The notes below the pieces were generated by a model. That model was not told where the DNA came from, did not search any database, and saw only the letters and a program-made list of their open reading frames with translations. Below are positions 6,403 to 13,880 of a stretch of DNA of 37,391 bases, piece after piece. Numbering within the stretch: the stretch's first letter is position 1; every line of letters begins with the position of its first letter. Origin of the DNA: Planctomycetota bacterium (GTDB lineage Bacteria; Planctomycetota; Planctomycetia; Pirellulales; Lacipirellulaceae); contig JAJRWS010000250.1 in NCBI GenBank assembly GCA_024276705.1, positions 1 through 37,391 on the forward strand, in the 5' to 3' direction. The translations under genes and the position numbers were made by a program.

Positions 6403-9093
6403 TTACCTCATTTCATGAGCCTGAGGAAAACCTACGATTTCCTGTCGCTGGGAAAAGTCATGGTTGGGAATGAAAACAGCGATCCAAGGTTCATCGATCG
6501 CTTGCATCGTTGCCGACCAAACCATGGAGGCCGGTTGGTTTTGCTGGAGATCGATCCGCCCCTCGAATTGCTTGCTTTGGAGGTTAGTAGCGCGGATTGA
6601 ATAGTGGACGCTGTCGGCTCCCGCAACCGTTATGGTGATGGAGACGGTCCCGTCCTGGCCGGTTTCCTGGGAAAGCGAGAACTCAAGTGAGGCCGGCCGG
6701 TTTGCCGGCGAGTCGCCGTCGGTTGCCGGTTCTTCACCATCCGAGAATTCTTCCAGGTCGCTCATGAGGCTCAGCCAATGGGTGGCCGGGTGAACCCAGA
6801 CTTCTTTGAAGCATGAGTTCGTCTCACTGGGCCAATAGGGCACGTCGTGGTTGAGGTGGGTCATGATGCCGACCGGCAGGGCGCCTACGATGTCGCCTGA
6901 AGTCGGACTGTAGAGAGACTGGTTGTCGACTCCTTCACCGGCCATCAGGCTTTGGGCAAAGGGGTTTTTGCCCACAATCCAGGCCATCCCGTTTTGGGCC
7001 AGATCGAGCAGGCTCGGATCGCACCGCAACCTGGCGGCCACCGACAAGGCTTTGGCTTGGGCCAGGAGGACCGGGTTGTTGCCCCGGTAAGTCAGGTCGT
7101 GCCAGACTGGGAAACGGCGCAGGAAATGGCTCTTCCCCAGCGGGAAACCATTTTGGACCTGGTCGAGGAAATCGGCGTTTTGAGATTCACCGAGATGGTA
7201 AATGGACGCGGGCGTAATCCGATAGGGCTCGTTGAGCGCGGAAACCGTTCGGAGGTACTCGGAATAAAGCACCACACCCGCATACCACGCGATCCAGTCG
7301 GGATGGTTGGGAAAGGTCTCGCAAAGCTGTGCCAAGGCGACAATCGGGGCTTGTTCGTGACTGGCGTGGGAGTGGTGAACGAGATGCTGTTGATCGGGAT
7401 CCGTGTAAAAAAAACCGGTCACCGGAGTATGCCAAGGCGGGGTGCGCCGCCGCTGGCAAGCGAGGATCGTTTTGCCATGTTGACGGGCAGCGGCTGCATA
7501 GGATGCGTCGCCAGTCGCACGGTGGAGAGCGAGAGCGGCGTTTACGGCAAAAGCGGCCGTCTGCAGGTCGGTCTTCGAGATCGCTTCGGTGGCAAAACGC
7601 CAATCTTGCCGAGCCGCCTGCAAAGCTTCAGCGGCCCGCCGCGGTTTTCGTTGGCGGAGAAGACGGCTGGCGTTTGCTTCGGCAGTGGCGGCCAGCAGAT
7701 TTCCCTGGGGATTGTTTTTGGCCTCCCAAACAATATCGTCCATGTTGCCGAGAATGCCATCGCTCCAAAGATCCATCGTCGTCCAGTCGGCCCGGTAGCC
7801 GTCGCCAAAACGGGTTTTCAGAAGCCAGTCGAGTCCCCACTCGGCCTCCTCCGTCAAGCGGGTCGCCAAGGCAGAATCCTGGCCGCGGAAGTGTTCGGCA
7901 AGCCGGAACATAACCTCGGTGGCCTGGGCCGTATTGGTAAGCCCTTGCGAAAGGTCCCCCGCGTCATGCCAGCCGCCGTTGATAACGATCTGCTTGCCCG
8001 CGTGGGCCGTGCGCAAGTCGCGATGACAGGCCGCATGGATCCCGGGGATTTCCATCCCGCAGCGCTCGCAATAAAAAAAGTTGAGCGTTTTCCAGATTGT
8101 TTCCAGCCAGATGTTCTGTTCGATACGGATGGGAGGACATGTGGCCCCTTCCGCCCGAATCAGGTATTGGCCAGGTTGGCGGACTTCCGAGAAATCGAGG
8201 AGCTGAAAATTGCCCAACGAGGCATGCACTTCCCGCATCGGCTTGGTGAGGACGACCTCGCCCGTGTCCGCCCGAAGGAGTTGGAAAGTGTCCCCGGAAA
8301 GGGTACTGCTGATGGCCGTTTTCTCGGCGCCCGGCAGGTAGCCGGTGTGGCTGGTGGCGATTTTGCCTGGGGCCACGGCCCACCCTTCAAAATAATCTGC
8401 TTGCACGCGTTGCAGTTCCAGGTGGTCGATATCGAAACGGGCGCTGGAGGCCACGCCCGGCTGCCTGCCACGAAGACGATAATGGAATTCGATGGCCTCC
8501 ACCTGGTGCCGGACCAGATGGGGAATTTCCCAGACGATATGATTCCATTGCCGAGGTTTCAGCAGAAAATAATGGAAGGATGCCGTTTCATGAGGAGAGT
8601 CCGGGGCTCGATCGGAGGCGACATGCACGGCGACCCCCATCGAAATGACTGGAACGCCGGCTTGGGTGGGAAAGACCCAAAAGGAAAGGCGGTTGAATGG
8701 CCGCCAATCTTCTTTGGGTAGCGCATGACGCACGACAGCCGTTCCCATCGGCCGCCCGCTGGTCGGTTTGCTCGACAACGTGGGGGAGACGAGAGATAGA
8801 GATTGCACGCCGTCGATGGCACGCTGCCGAGTGAACTCCATTTTACCGTAGCCATGATGCGACCAACCGGTTTTCTCTTCCATGTCGTCCAGGAGGCGTG
8901 ATGCGTGTACTCGTTTAGCCAATTGGCGCGAAGCGGCCGTCTGCGTGGACTCCATCACGATCGGCATCCTGGCCAGGACTGGCGGACCGTTTGCCGAAGG
9001 ATCTGCTCGCAGTGGTGTGGAGAGGAGCGTCAGGATCAGTGTTGCCCAGCGGGCTCCTTTCGTCGTCACGCGAATGGTTTTACCGTCCAACAT
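6403..9093 (-). CDS. Glycoside hydrolase family 9 protein
   Basis: The ~896-residue protein has a signal peptide (GARWATLILTLLSTPLRA), a jelly-roll-like beta region up to about residue 240, a CelD_N-type Ig domain (YLPGAEKTAISS, GQYLIRA) and an (alpha/alpha)6 GH9 domain. The GH9 signature GGWHDAGD sits near residue 373, giving the catalytic-base Asp pair. Late in the domain CFKEVWVHPATHW (near residue 763) carries the likely proton-donor Glu. A short C-terminal beta domain follows the acidic linker EEFSDGEEPATDGD. GH9 enzymes are mostly endoglucanases, but the KEVWVHP variant occurs in members of uncertain or exo-type specificity, so the substrate is open. An upstream TTG at 9117 is possible; the ATG at 9093 gives a more normal signal peptide. 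It is followed by the SUMF1-like gene. Confidence 0.85.
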   Translation of the reverse strand: MLDGKTIRVTTKGARWATLILTLLSTPLRADPSANGPPVLARMPIVMESTQTAASRQLAKRVHASRLLDDMEEKTGWSHHGYGKMEFTRQRAIDGVQSLSLVSPTLSSKPTSGRPMGTAVVRHALPKEDWRPFNRLSFWVFPTQAGVPVISMGVAVHVASDRAPDSPHETASFHYFLLKPRQWNHIVWEIPHLVRHQVEAIEFHYRLRGRQPGVASSARFDIDHLELQRVQADYFEGWAVAPGKIATSHTGYLPGAEKTAISSTLSGDTFQLLRADTGEVVLTKPMREVHASLGNFQLLDFSEVRQPGQYLIRAEGATCPPIRIEQNIWLETIWKTLNFFYCERCGMEIPGIHAACHRDLRTAHAGKQIVINGGWHDAGDLSQGLTNTAQATEVMFRLAEHFRGQDSALATRLTEEAEWGLDWLLKTRFGDGYRADWTTMDLWSDGILGNMDDIVWEAKNNPQGNLLAATAEANASRLLRQRKPRRAAEALQAARQDWRFATEAISKTDLQTAAFAVNAALALHRATGDASYAAAARQHGKTILACQRRRTPPWHTPVTGFFYTDPDQQHLVHHSHASHEQAPIVALAQLCETFPNHPDWIAWYAGVVLYSEYLRTVSALNEPYRITPASIYHLGESQNADFLDQVQNGFPLGKSHFLRRFPVWHDLTYRGNNPVLLAQAKALSVAARLRCDPSLLDLAQNGMAWIVGKNPFAQSLMAGEGVDNQSLYSPTSGDIVGALPVGIMTHLNHDVPYWPSETNSCFKEVWVHPATHWLSLMSDLEEFSDGEEPATDGDSPANRPASLEFSLSQETGQDGTVSITITVAGADSVHYSIRATNLQSKQFEGRIDLQQNQPASMVWSATMQAIDEPWIAVFIPNHDFSQRQEIVGFPQAHEMR

Positions 9094-9529
9094 CGTATTG
9101 CCCGCGGATGAGTCCAAGCCGGTCTGGGATTGTCGTAAAACAAAAGGTAACGCCTTTTTTTACCCATCCCCCAAGAGACCATGAATGAGAAGGCGCAACA
9201 AGGCCGAGGGACGTACGTATGTCTATTTCCCTACGATGGCCTCTCGTTCGGTGGCTGCCGATGCGGTGCGTGGCATTATCGACCGGTTCTGCAACGGTTC
9301 GGTGGAGGATCTGCTCGTGGCGTCGCTGGCCCTAAGTGTGCTCCGTTGGTTGCCGCCACACGGAGTTGACTACCACCCGATGAATGGTCTTCCAGTGGCA
9401 GACAATGGCGTGAAAAGGGGCTGTTTCCTGGAGCGCGGTTCCTGAGTCGCGCCTGGTTTGCCGGGGGAGTCGGTTTTTCGGATCTGAAACGATCGATATC
9501 AGGAACACGTCTCTTTGAAGGTTATCCAC
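9094..9529. other. Intergenic region, no gene supported
   Basis: Between the GH9 start and the ECF-sigma stub there are short overlapping plus-strand frames (9181-9445), none with a recognised domain or ribosome site. The frame ending at 9445 has a plausible composition around 9236-9385 (SVEDLLVASLALSVLRWLP) and could be a gene remnant, but I cannot identify it. Confidence 0.3.
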
Positions 9530-9598
9530 ATGGCCGACTTCACGCAAATCCTGAATGCCGCCGGGGATGGCAATCCCACTGGGTTGCAAATGCCTTGA
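9530..9598 (+). pseudogene. 5' stub of a planctomycete ECF sigma factor
   Basis: An ATG at 9530 with a ribosome site (GAAGG, 7 bases upstream) begins MADFTQILNAAGDGNP and stops at TGA 9596-9598 after 22 codons. This opening closely resembles the start of planctomycete ECF-type sigma factors, which read roughly V-T-Q-I-L-x-A-x-x-x-G-D-P-x-A-A. Homology stops after NP, where TGLQMP and the stop follow. The stop lies inside the -35 box of the hipBA promoter. I infer that a sigma-factor gene was cut here by arrival of the hipBA module or by a deletion. Confidence 0.6.
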
Positions 9599-9623
9599 CA
9601 GACGCGTACGAGTGACTTATAAT
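9595..9623 (+). promoter_or_regulatory. Consensus sigma-70 promoter for hipBA
   Basis: TTGACA at 9595-9600 and TATAAT at 9618-9623 are separated by exactly 17 bases: a perfect housekeeping consensus. The GTG start of the downstream regulator is about 60 bases further on. In that leader, ACTCG and CGAGT at 9663-9682 form an inverted repeat with a 10-base centre, a possible operator for the HipB-like protein. Confidence 0.75.
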
Positions 9624-9683
9624 TCTTCATATATGACGATATAGTATTAAATAACGACAATAACTCGACATAAGTGACGAGTA

Positions 9684-10052
9684 GTGGACGCATCGCACTA
9701 CGATACGGATGAGGCAGTCCTTGCTAAGCTCGGTGAGCGGCTGAAACGGCGACGGTTGGACCTGAATCTCACACAGGCCGATCTGGCCCGGGATGCCGGA
9801 CTATCGAAGCGTACCGTCGAACGCATTGAAGCTGGCGAGACGTCGCAAACCCCGAGTCTGATCCGAATCCTCCGTTCGCTCGATCTTTTAAAGCACATCG
9901 ATGCGCTCATCCCGCCGCCGGTCCAGAGCCCAATCGAACAATGGAAGCTTCTTGGCCGGCAGCGCCAACGAGGCTCATCATTGCGATCGTCTGGCTCTTC
10001 CTCCGGCAAGCCTGATCGAGGCGACCGATGGATATGGGGTGACTCGCGATGA
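9684..10052 (+). CDS. hipB: HipB-like XRE-family transcriptional regulator (antitoxin)
   Basis: The 122-residue protein carries a Cro/C1-type helix-turn-helix at about residues 16-66 (GERLKRRRLDLNLTQADLARDAGLSKRTVERIEAGE), then a Pro/Ser/Arg-rich, probably flexible C-terminus. The start is a GTG; the ribosome site is weak. The stop overlaps the ATG of hipA (ATGA), the usual antitoxin-first arrangement in which the HTH protein binds HipA and represses the operon. A consensus promoter and a short inverted repeat upstream fit autoregulation. The tail from about residue 95 is low in complexity and is longer than in E. coli HipB (88 residues). Confidence 0.8.
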   Translation: MDASHYDTDEAVLAKLGERLKRRRLDLNLTQADLARDAGLSKRTVERIEAGETSQTPSLIRILRSLDLLKHIDALIPPPVQSPIEQWKLLGRQRQRGSSLRSSGSSSGKPDRGDRWIWGDSR

Positions 10053-11353
10053 CCACACTCGCGGAGGTTCGGCTTTGGGGTACAACGATAGGTGCCGTAT
10101 CGCTGGAGGAGGATCAAGACGTTGCCGTTTTCCAGTACCACCCCGAATTTGTCGGAAGCGGAATCGAGATTTCCCCGCTCAGACTGCCGCTGTCGGATCG
10201 TATCTACTCGTTTCCTGAACTGGCCCGTGATACGTTTTACGGTCTTCCCGGTCTGTTGGCGGACTCACTGCCGGACCGCTTTGGGAACGCGCTGATTGAT
10301 GCCTGGCTCGCCACTCAGGGACGGACACCCGCTGGCTTCAATGCTGTCGAACGGCTTTGCTATACCGGGGCTCGGGGAATGGGCGCTCTGGAGTTTGTCC
10401 CCGCCATCGGGCCATTACCCTCACAAGCCACTCGCATTCAAATCGACGCGTTGGTCGAACTGGCATCTGAAGCCCTTAGCCATCGCAACGATCTGCAGAC
10501 ATCATTCACTGACGAGAGGAAGGAGAAAGGGTTAGCGGACATTCTGCGTGTCGGGACGTCAGCCGGTGGAGCAAGGGCTAAGGCAGTGATTGCGTGGAAC
10601 CCTGAAACAGACGAAGTGCGTTCCGGACAGGTTGCGGCCGGTGAAGGATTCGAGTACTGGCTGCTGAAGTTCGACGGTGTCACGGGCAATAAAGACAAGG
10701 AACTGGAAGACCCTCAAGGATATGGGAACATCGAATTTGCTTACTACAAAATGGCGACAGCCGCTGGCATCAAGATGAACAAGTGTCGGATCCTTGAGGA
10801 GGGTGGGCGGCACCATTTCATGACACGACGCTTCGATCGTCGGGCCGGTGGTGAGAAGCGGCATATGCAATCACTGTGTGGGCTGGCACATTTTGATTTC
10901 AATGCAGCGGGTGCCTATTCTTATGAGCAGGCACTACTTACCATTCGCCAACTTGGGCTTTCCATCGGCGAGGTGGAAGAACTATACCGCCGAATGGCCT
11001 TCAACATCATTGCGAGAAACCAGGACGACCACACCAAAAACATCGCGTTCTTGATGGATCGGGCCGGTCAATGGTCGCTCGCTCCGGCCTTTGATGTGAC
11101 CTACAGCTTCAACCCGTCAGGGCGATGGACGGCCCAACACCAAATGAGCATGAACGGCAGACGCGACCAGTTCACAAGGGACGACTTTCGTCAGTGCGCG
11201 AAGACGGCCTCGATGAAGCGTGGGCGTGCCGATGCGATCGTCGAGGAGGTACTGTCCGCAGTCAAGAGATGGACCCAGTTTGCCGACGAGGCGGGTGTGA
11301 ACGAGCACTTACATGACTGGATCAATGGGAATCTACGATTCGACATATTGTAG
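10049..11353 (+). CDS. hipA: HipA-family serine/threonine kinase toxin
   Basis: The 434-residue protein follows the HipA plan: an N-terminal subdomain (VRLWGTTIGAVSLE, FPELARDTFYGLPGLLADSLPDRFGN), a Gly-rich ATP loop VGTSAGGARAKAV at 168-180 with Ser171 where E. coli HipA has its autophosphorylated Ser, then the catalytic motif NQDDHTKN at 324-331 and the metal-binding FDVTYSF at 348-354. All kinase residues expected are visible, so it is probably active. E. coli HipA phosphorylates glutamyl-tRNA synthetase and causes growth arrest and persistence; whether this homologue has the same target is not known. It is translationally coupled to the HTH regulator by ATGA. No HipS-like third gene is present. 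Confidence 0.9.
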   Translation: MTTLAEVRLWGTTIGAVSLEEDQDVAVFQYHPEFVGSGIEISPLRLPLSDRIYSFPELARDTFYGLPGLLADSLPDRFGNALIDAWLATQGRTPAGFNAVERLCYTGARGMGALEFVPAIGPLPSQATRIQIDALVELASEALSHRNDLQTSFTDERKEKGLADILRVGTSAGGARAKAVIAWNPETDEVRSGQVAAGEGFEYWLLKFDGVTGNKDKELEDPQGYGNIEFAYYKMATAAGIKMNKCRILEEGGRHHFMTRRFDRRAGGEKRHMQSLCGLAHFDFNAAGAYSYEQALLTIRQLGLSIGEVEELYRRMAFNIIARNQDDHTKNIAFLMDRAGQWSLAPAFDVTYSFNPSGRWTAQHQMSMNGRRDQFTRDDFRQCAKTASMKRGRADAIVEEVLSAVKRWTQFADEAGVNEHLHDWINGNLRFDIL

Positions 11354-11393
11354 ATCAACATCGAAAACACTTGGAATCCAAGAGGGTGTTGAT
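11354..11393. other. Nested inverted repeats after hipA
   Basis: ATCAACA (11354-11360) pairs with TGTTGAT (11387-11393), and inside them CTTGG-AAT-CCAAG (11370-11382) forms a second stem. It begins right after the hipA stop. There is no T-tract, so it is not a standard intrinsic terminator; it may still be a processing site or an end scar. Confidence 0.35.
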
Positions 11394-12177
11394 ATGGTTT
11401 TCGATCATCTTGGCGTATAAGCTGGTCCCGTCCAAAGAATCGTTACGGCATCTTGCTGGCGACGTTGGCTGGACCGTTCTCATGGTGTTCCTCTTGGGCA
11501 CAACCCTGGCATGCGGCCCGATAGTTTCCTCCCGAGAACGCCAGCCGGCAGCGACAGCCGACAGGGAACGGCCAGAGGAGAAGTCAGCGAAAAAGCTAGA
11601 GGAGAAGCCAGAGAAGGAGCCAGTGCTGGACGCCCCAGCAGGCATGCCGCAGCCAGTTCCACCCATTCTCCCGCCCCGGGAGGGTAATCCAGCCAGCAAA
11701 CGCTACCCGGCTCCCCCAACCGACAAATCGGTCATGAAGCGTTTGGTGTCGTTGGCCCGGCATGCCGACCCGAAGATTCGCGAGGCTGCAATGACCGCCC
11801 TGTTGCGGTCCGATCGCAAACTGCGCAACCCAGCCGTCCTCGATCCTTTTCGCCAGGCGCTTTCCTCGGAGGATCCATCGAACATCATTTTTGCTCTCTC
11901 AAGCTTGGGCAATTATAATCGTTACTTCCCCAAAATGATGCCGCTGCTGTTACATCCCGACCCGTTGGTTCGTCAGTATGCCAGGAAGGGGATTTCTGTA
12001 GCAAAATCCAATCTCCAACCTGACCATGCCAATAAGGTGGCCGACATGCTCACGGGAGTGTTACGGGACAAGGAGCGTTCGGCCGACCACTTGGCCGCGA
12101 TTCGGGCGATGTCGGCGATGCTGACCAAGGAAGGTCCCTATGTGGAAAGTGGATATGGAGGTGGCGGGATGTTCTAA
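11371..12177 (+). CDS. Putative exported HEAT-like repeat protein
   Basis: I do not recognise a named family. The frame gives up to 268 residues: a hydrophobic stretch (WTVLMVFLLGTTLACG) that could be a signal peptide or, less canonically, a lipoprotein signal with Cys at the end; a charged, Pro/Glu/Lys-rich linker; and from about residue 118 helical pairs resembling HEAT repeats (MKRLVSLARHADPKIREAAM, PFRQALSSEDPSNIIFAL, LLHPDPLVRQYARKG, LRDKERSADHLAAIRAM). The end is GYGGGGMF. The start is uncertain: TTG 11371, TTG 11410 and ATG 11482 are all in frame and none has a good ribosome site; 11371 lies inside an inverted repeat, which favours a later start. The HEAT-like part suggests protein-protein binding at the envelope. 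Confidence 0.6.
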   Translation: MESKRVLIWFSIILAYKLVPSKESLRHLAGDVGWTVLMVFLLGTTLACGPIVSSRERQPAATADRERPEEKSAKKLEEKPEKEPVLDAPAGMPQPVPPILPPREGNPASKRYPAPPTDKSVMKRLVSLARHADPKIREAAMTALLRSDRKLRNPAVLDPFRQALSSEDPSNIIFALSSLGNYNRYFPKMMPLLLHPDPLVRQYARKGISVAKSNLQPDHANKVADMLTGVLRDKERSADHLAAIRAMSAMLTKEGPYVESGYGGGGMF

Positions 12178-12247
12178 TCCCACTCTTCAGGGGCAGTGCT
12201 AGGGGGCTTGCGGGAAACGACAGGCACATGCAACACCAATAGTCACC

Positions 12248-12360
12248 GCGGTTATGTACGTTTGGCGTTGTCACCCGGGTATGCATCCACAAGGCCACGA
12301 TTTTTGCTTTGTCTAAATCGCTAAAACGGCTCCTGGTCGGACCCCAATTTGCCCTTGTTT
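12248..12360. repeat. Diverged dispersed repeat, copy 2
   Basis: This copy matches 4211-4320 in blocks (GCGGTTATGT, TTGGCGTTGTCACC, GTATGCAT, then AAATCGC-AAA and CCTG). It lies in the gap before the Fic gene, ending where the TAACGGCA iterons begin. Same orientation as the first copy. Confidence 0.5.
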
Positions 12361-12390
12361 TAACGGCATGTTAACGGCACAATAACGGCA
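12361..12390 (+). promoter_or_regulatory. Three TAACGGCA iterons before fic
   Basis: TAACGGCA occurs at 12361, 12372 and 12383, an exact 11-base spacing (about one helical turn); the third copy runs into the ATG. There is no Shine-Dalgarno sequence. The spacing suggests an operator array for cooperative binding, possibly by the Fic protein's own C-terminal winged helix. One further TAACGGCATG is found at 18448-18457. Confidence 0.5.
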
Positions 12391-13454
12391 TGAGCTTTTC
12401 GCCGAATTACACGTTGTCCAGTCAGATTGCACGAGGTCTGATGCGGATTGAAGCAGCCCGGCAGGCGGTGGCCGATTTGCCATTAAACGAGCGCGTCCTT
12501 GCCGGCCTGCGTCATAGTACCCGGTTGGTTTCGACACACTACTCTACCCAGATCGAGGGCAATCGGCTCACCCAGTCCGAGGTCGAGCGGGTCTTGGTTC
12601 ACCGTGATCACATCCGTCAGCGGGAACGTGACGAGAAGGAGGTCAAGGGATACTACGCCGCTCTCGATTACGCGGAATCTTACGCCGCCAACCATGCGAT
12701 CATCACCGAATCTTATATTCGCAAACTCCATGCATTGGTCATGGCCGCCGGTAAAACGCGGTGTAAACCGACGCCCTATCGAGATGGTCAGAACGTCATT
12801 CGCGACACCGGCAGCAGGGGGATCGTCTACATGCCGCCGGAAGCTGGCGATGTGCCGTCCCTGATGGAAGGGATGGTTGCCTGGATCAACCGCCAGATTG
12901 CCGAGGTTCCGGTTCCCATCGTTGCCGCCATGGCGCACTATCAATTCGCCACGATTCATCCTTATTACGATGGCAATGGCCGGATGGCACGTCTTCTGAC
13001 CAATACAGTTTTGCATCAGAATGGCTACGGACTGCAGGGTATCTTCAATCTTGAAGAATACTATGCCCAAAACCTGCGTGCCTACTATACGGCTCTCGAT
13101 GTGGGAGATGGTCACAATTACTACATGGGCCGGGCCGAATCCGATGTCACCGGTTGGCTCGAGTACTTTGTTGATGGTATGGCCGCATCGTTCGAGACCG
13201 TGCGAGAGAAGATGCGGCAATCCGCCGGGGCTGGCGATCGCGCGACGTGGATTCGGTCTCTGGATGCCCGTCAGCGCAAGGTACTGCCCCTGTTCGACGA
13301 GTGGGCAGAGATCACTACGTCCCAGATCGCCGGGCTTCTGAATCTTTCGCCTCGTGGTGCTCGTGCCATCGCTCAGAAATGGATGCAAGACGGCTTCCTG
13401 GTGATTGCCAATCCTTCCAAACGCGGTCGTACTTATCGGTTGGCACATCCATGA
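12390..13454 (+). CDS. Fic-family AMPylase with N-terminal inhibitory helix and C-terminal HTH
   Basis: The 354-residue protein has a Fic domain with the core motif HPYYDGNGRMAR at residues 190-201 (catalytic His190, then the GNGR anion-binding loop). The usual Phe of HPF is Tyr. An inhibitory motif STQIEGN lies at 52-58, so this is a class II Fic protein with autoinhibition in cis; Glu56 would clamp the ATP site. The C-terminus (ITTSQIAGLLNLSPRGARAIAQKW) is a winged helix-turn-helix. Fic proteins usually transfer AMP from ATP to Ser, Thr or Tyr hydroxyls on target proteins; targets of this class are mostly unknown. The start is ATG 12390. The final codons overlap, antiparallel, the 3' end of a fragment of an adenylate-kinase-like gene. 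Confidence 0.9.
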   Translation: MSFSPNYTLSSQIARGLMRIEAARQAVADLPLNERVLAGLRHSTRLVSTHYSTQIEGNRLTQSEVERVLVHRDHIRQRERDEKEVKGYYAALDYAESYAANHAIITESYIRKLHALVMAAGKTRCKPTPYRDGQNVIRDTGSRGIVYMPPEAGDVPSLMEGMVAWINRQIAEVPVPIVAAMAHYQFATIHPYYDGNGRMARLLTNTVLHQNGYGLQGIFNLEEYYAQNLRAYYTALDVGDGHNYYMGRAESDVTGWLEYFVDGMAASFETVREKMRQSAGAGDRATWIRSLDARQRKVLPLFDEWAEITTSQIAGLLNLSPRGARAIAQKWMQDGFLVIANPSKRGRTYRLAHP

Positions 13455-13490
13455 TGTTCGACGACCGTAGCCATTTCCTCGTCGGTTCGC
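13433..13490 (-). pseudogene. 3' end fragment of an adenylate-kinase-like gene
   Basis: The minus strand from about 13490 to a TAA at 13433-13435 reads EHHGCANR at its end. This matches the last codons of the intact adenylate-kinase-like gene at 18458 (EHHGCASR) with about 85% base identity over some 40-50 bases. Similarity fades after 13490. It overlaps the last codons of fic on the other strand. This is a copy of the gene's tail left next to fic. Confidence 0.6.
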
Positions 13491-13593
13491 GGTCGTCAGC
13501 GATTTCCTTCGTTCTCCTTCGCTGCGGTAGTGGCGTGCGTAGTCAGAGTTCAGGCCCCTTATCGGTCCCGGAATCGCACTCGGAAATAAACTT

Positions 13594-13716
13594 CAGTACT
13601 TCTCCATTGTCGCGACGCCCTGCGTGGAGCAGGGCGATAAGCCGCCCGGGAACCGGCGTTTTTATTCGCTAGCGGTTGCCCGGGTCGGCTTCATCGGCCA
13701 CTGCTTGGAACTACTG
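13594..13716. repeat. Palindromic MITE-like element, copy 1
   Basis: The element begins CAGTACTTC and ends CTTGGAACTACTG, near-inverted termini. In the middle, GCGATAAGCCGCCCGGG-AACCG pairs with CGGTTGCCCGGGTCGGCTTC in a stem of about 20 base pairs with small bulges and a loop of about 17 bases. The same 122-123-bp unit occurs at 29650-29771. It carries no ORF. Its right end abuts the first BlaI operator. Confidence 0.7.
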
Positions 13717-13739
13717 ATCTTCTAAATATTTAGAAGATC
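13716..13739. promoter_or_regulatory. BlaI-type operator 1, perfect palindrome
   Basis: GATCTTCTAAAT followed directly by its reverse complement gives a perfect 24-base palindrome. The core TCTAA-N4-TTAGA recurs at 13773-13786, and the two flank a promoter upstream of blaI, as expected for an autorepressed BlaI/MecI operon. Confidence 0.75.
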
Positions 13740-13742
13740 CTG

Positions 13743-13771
13743 TTGACGGAACCTTGAGGTTCGGCTAGAAC
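13743..13771 (+). promoter_or_regulatory. Promoter of the blaI-blaR1 operon
   Basis: TTGACG at 13743-13748 and TAGAAC at 13766-13771 are separated by 17 bases. The spacer contains the small palindrome GAACC-TTGA-GGTTC. The promoter lies between two TCTAA/TTAGA palindromes, which would let a bound repressor block RNA polymerase. Confidence 0.55.
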
Positions 13772-13772
13772 A

Positions 13773-13786
13773 TCTAATGTTTTAGA
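13773..13786. promoter_or_regulatory. BlaI-type operator 2
   Basis: TCTAATGTTTTAGA shares the TCTAA ... TTAGA half-sites of operator 1 and lies immediately after the -10 box, about 95 bases before the blaI start. Confidence 0.6.
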
Positions 13787-13880
13787 CGATAAGGGCCGGC
13801 AAACAGCAGCTGATATCTGACCTTCGCCGGCTGGAATTTTGCCGGATCGACCCCCCGTTTTTCGAGAAAGGGACCTTGTC

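Noticed and set aside
6952-8721. Long plus-strand frame of 589 codons
   Set aside because: It lies antisense to the GH9 gene, has no domain and arises from the GC-rich codon pattern of the real gene.
12483-13448. Minus-strand frame of 321 codons
   Set aside because: It is antisense to fic, which has full Fic motifs; no domain is seen in the antisense product.
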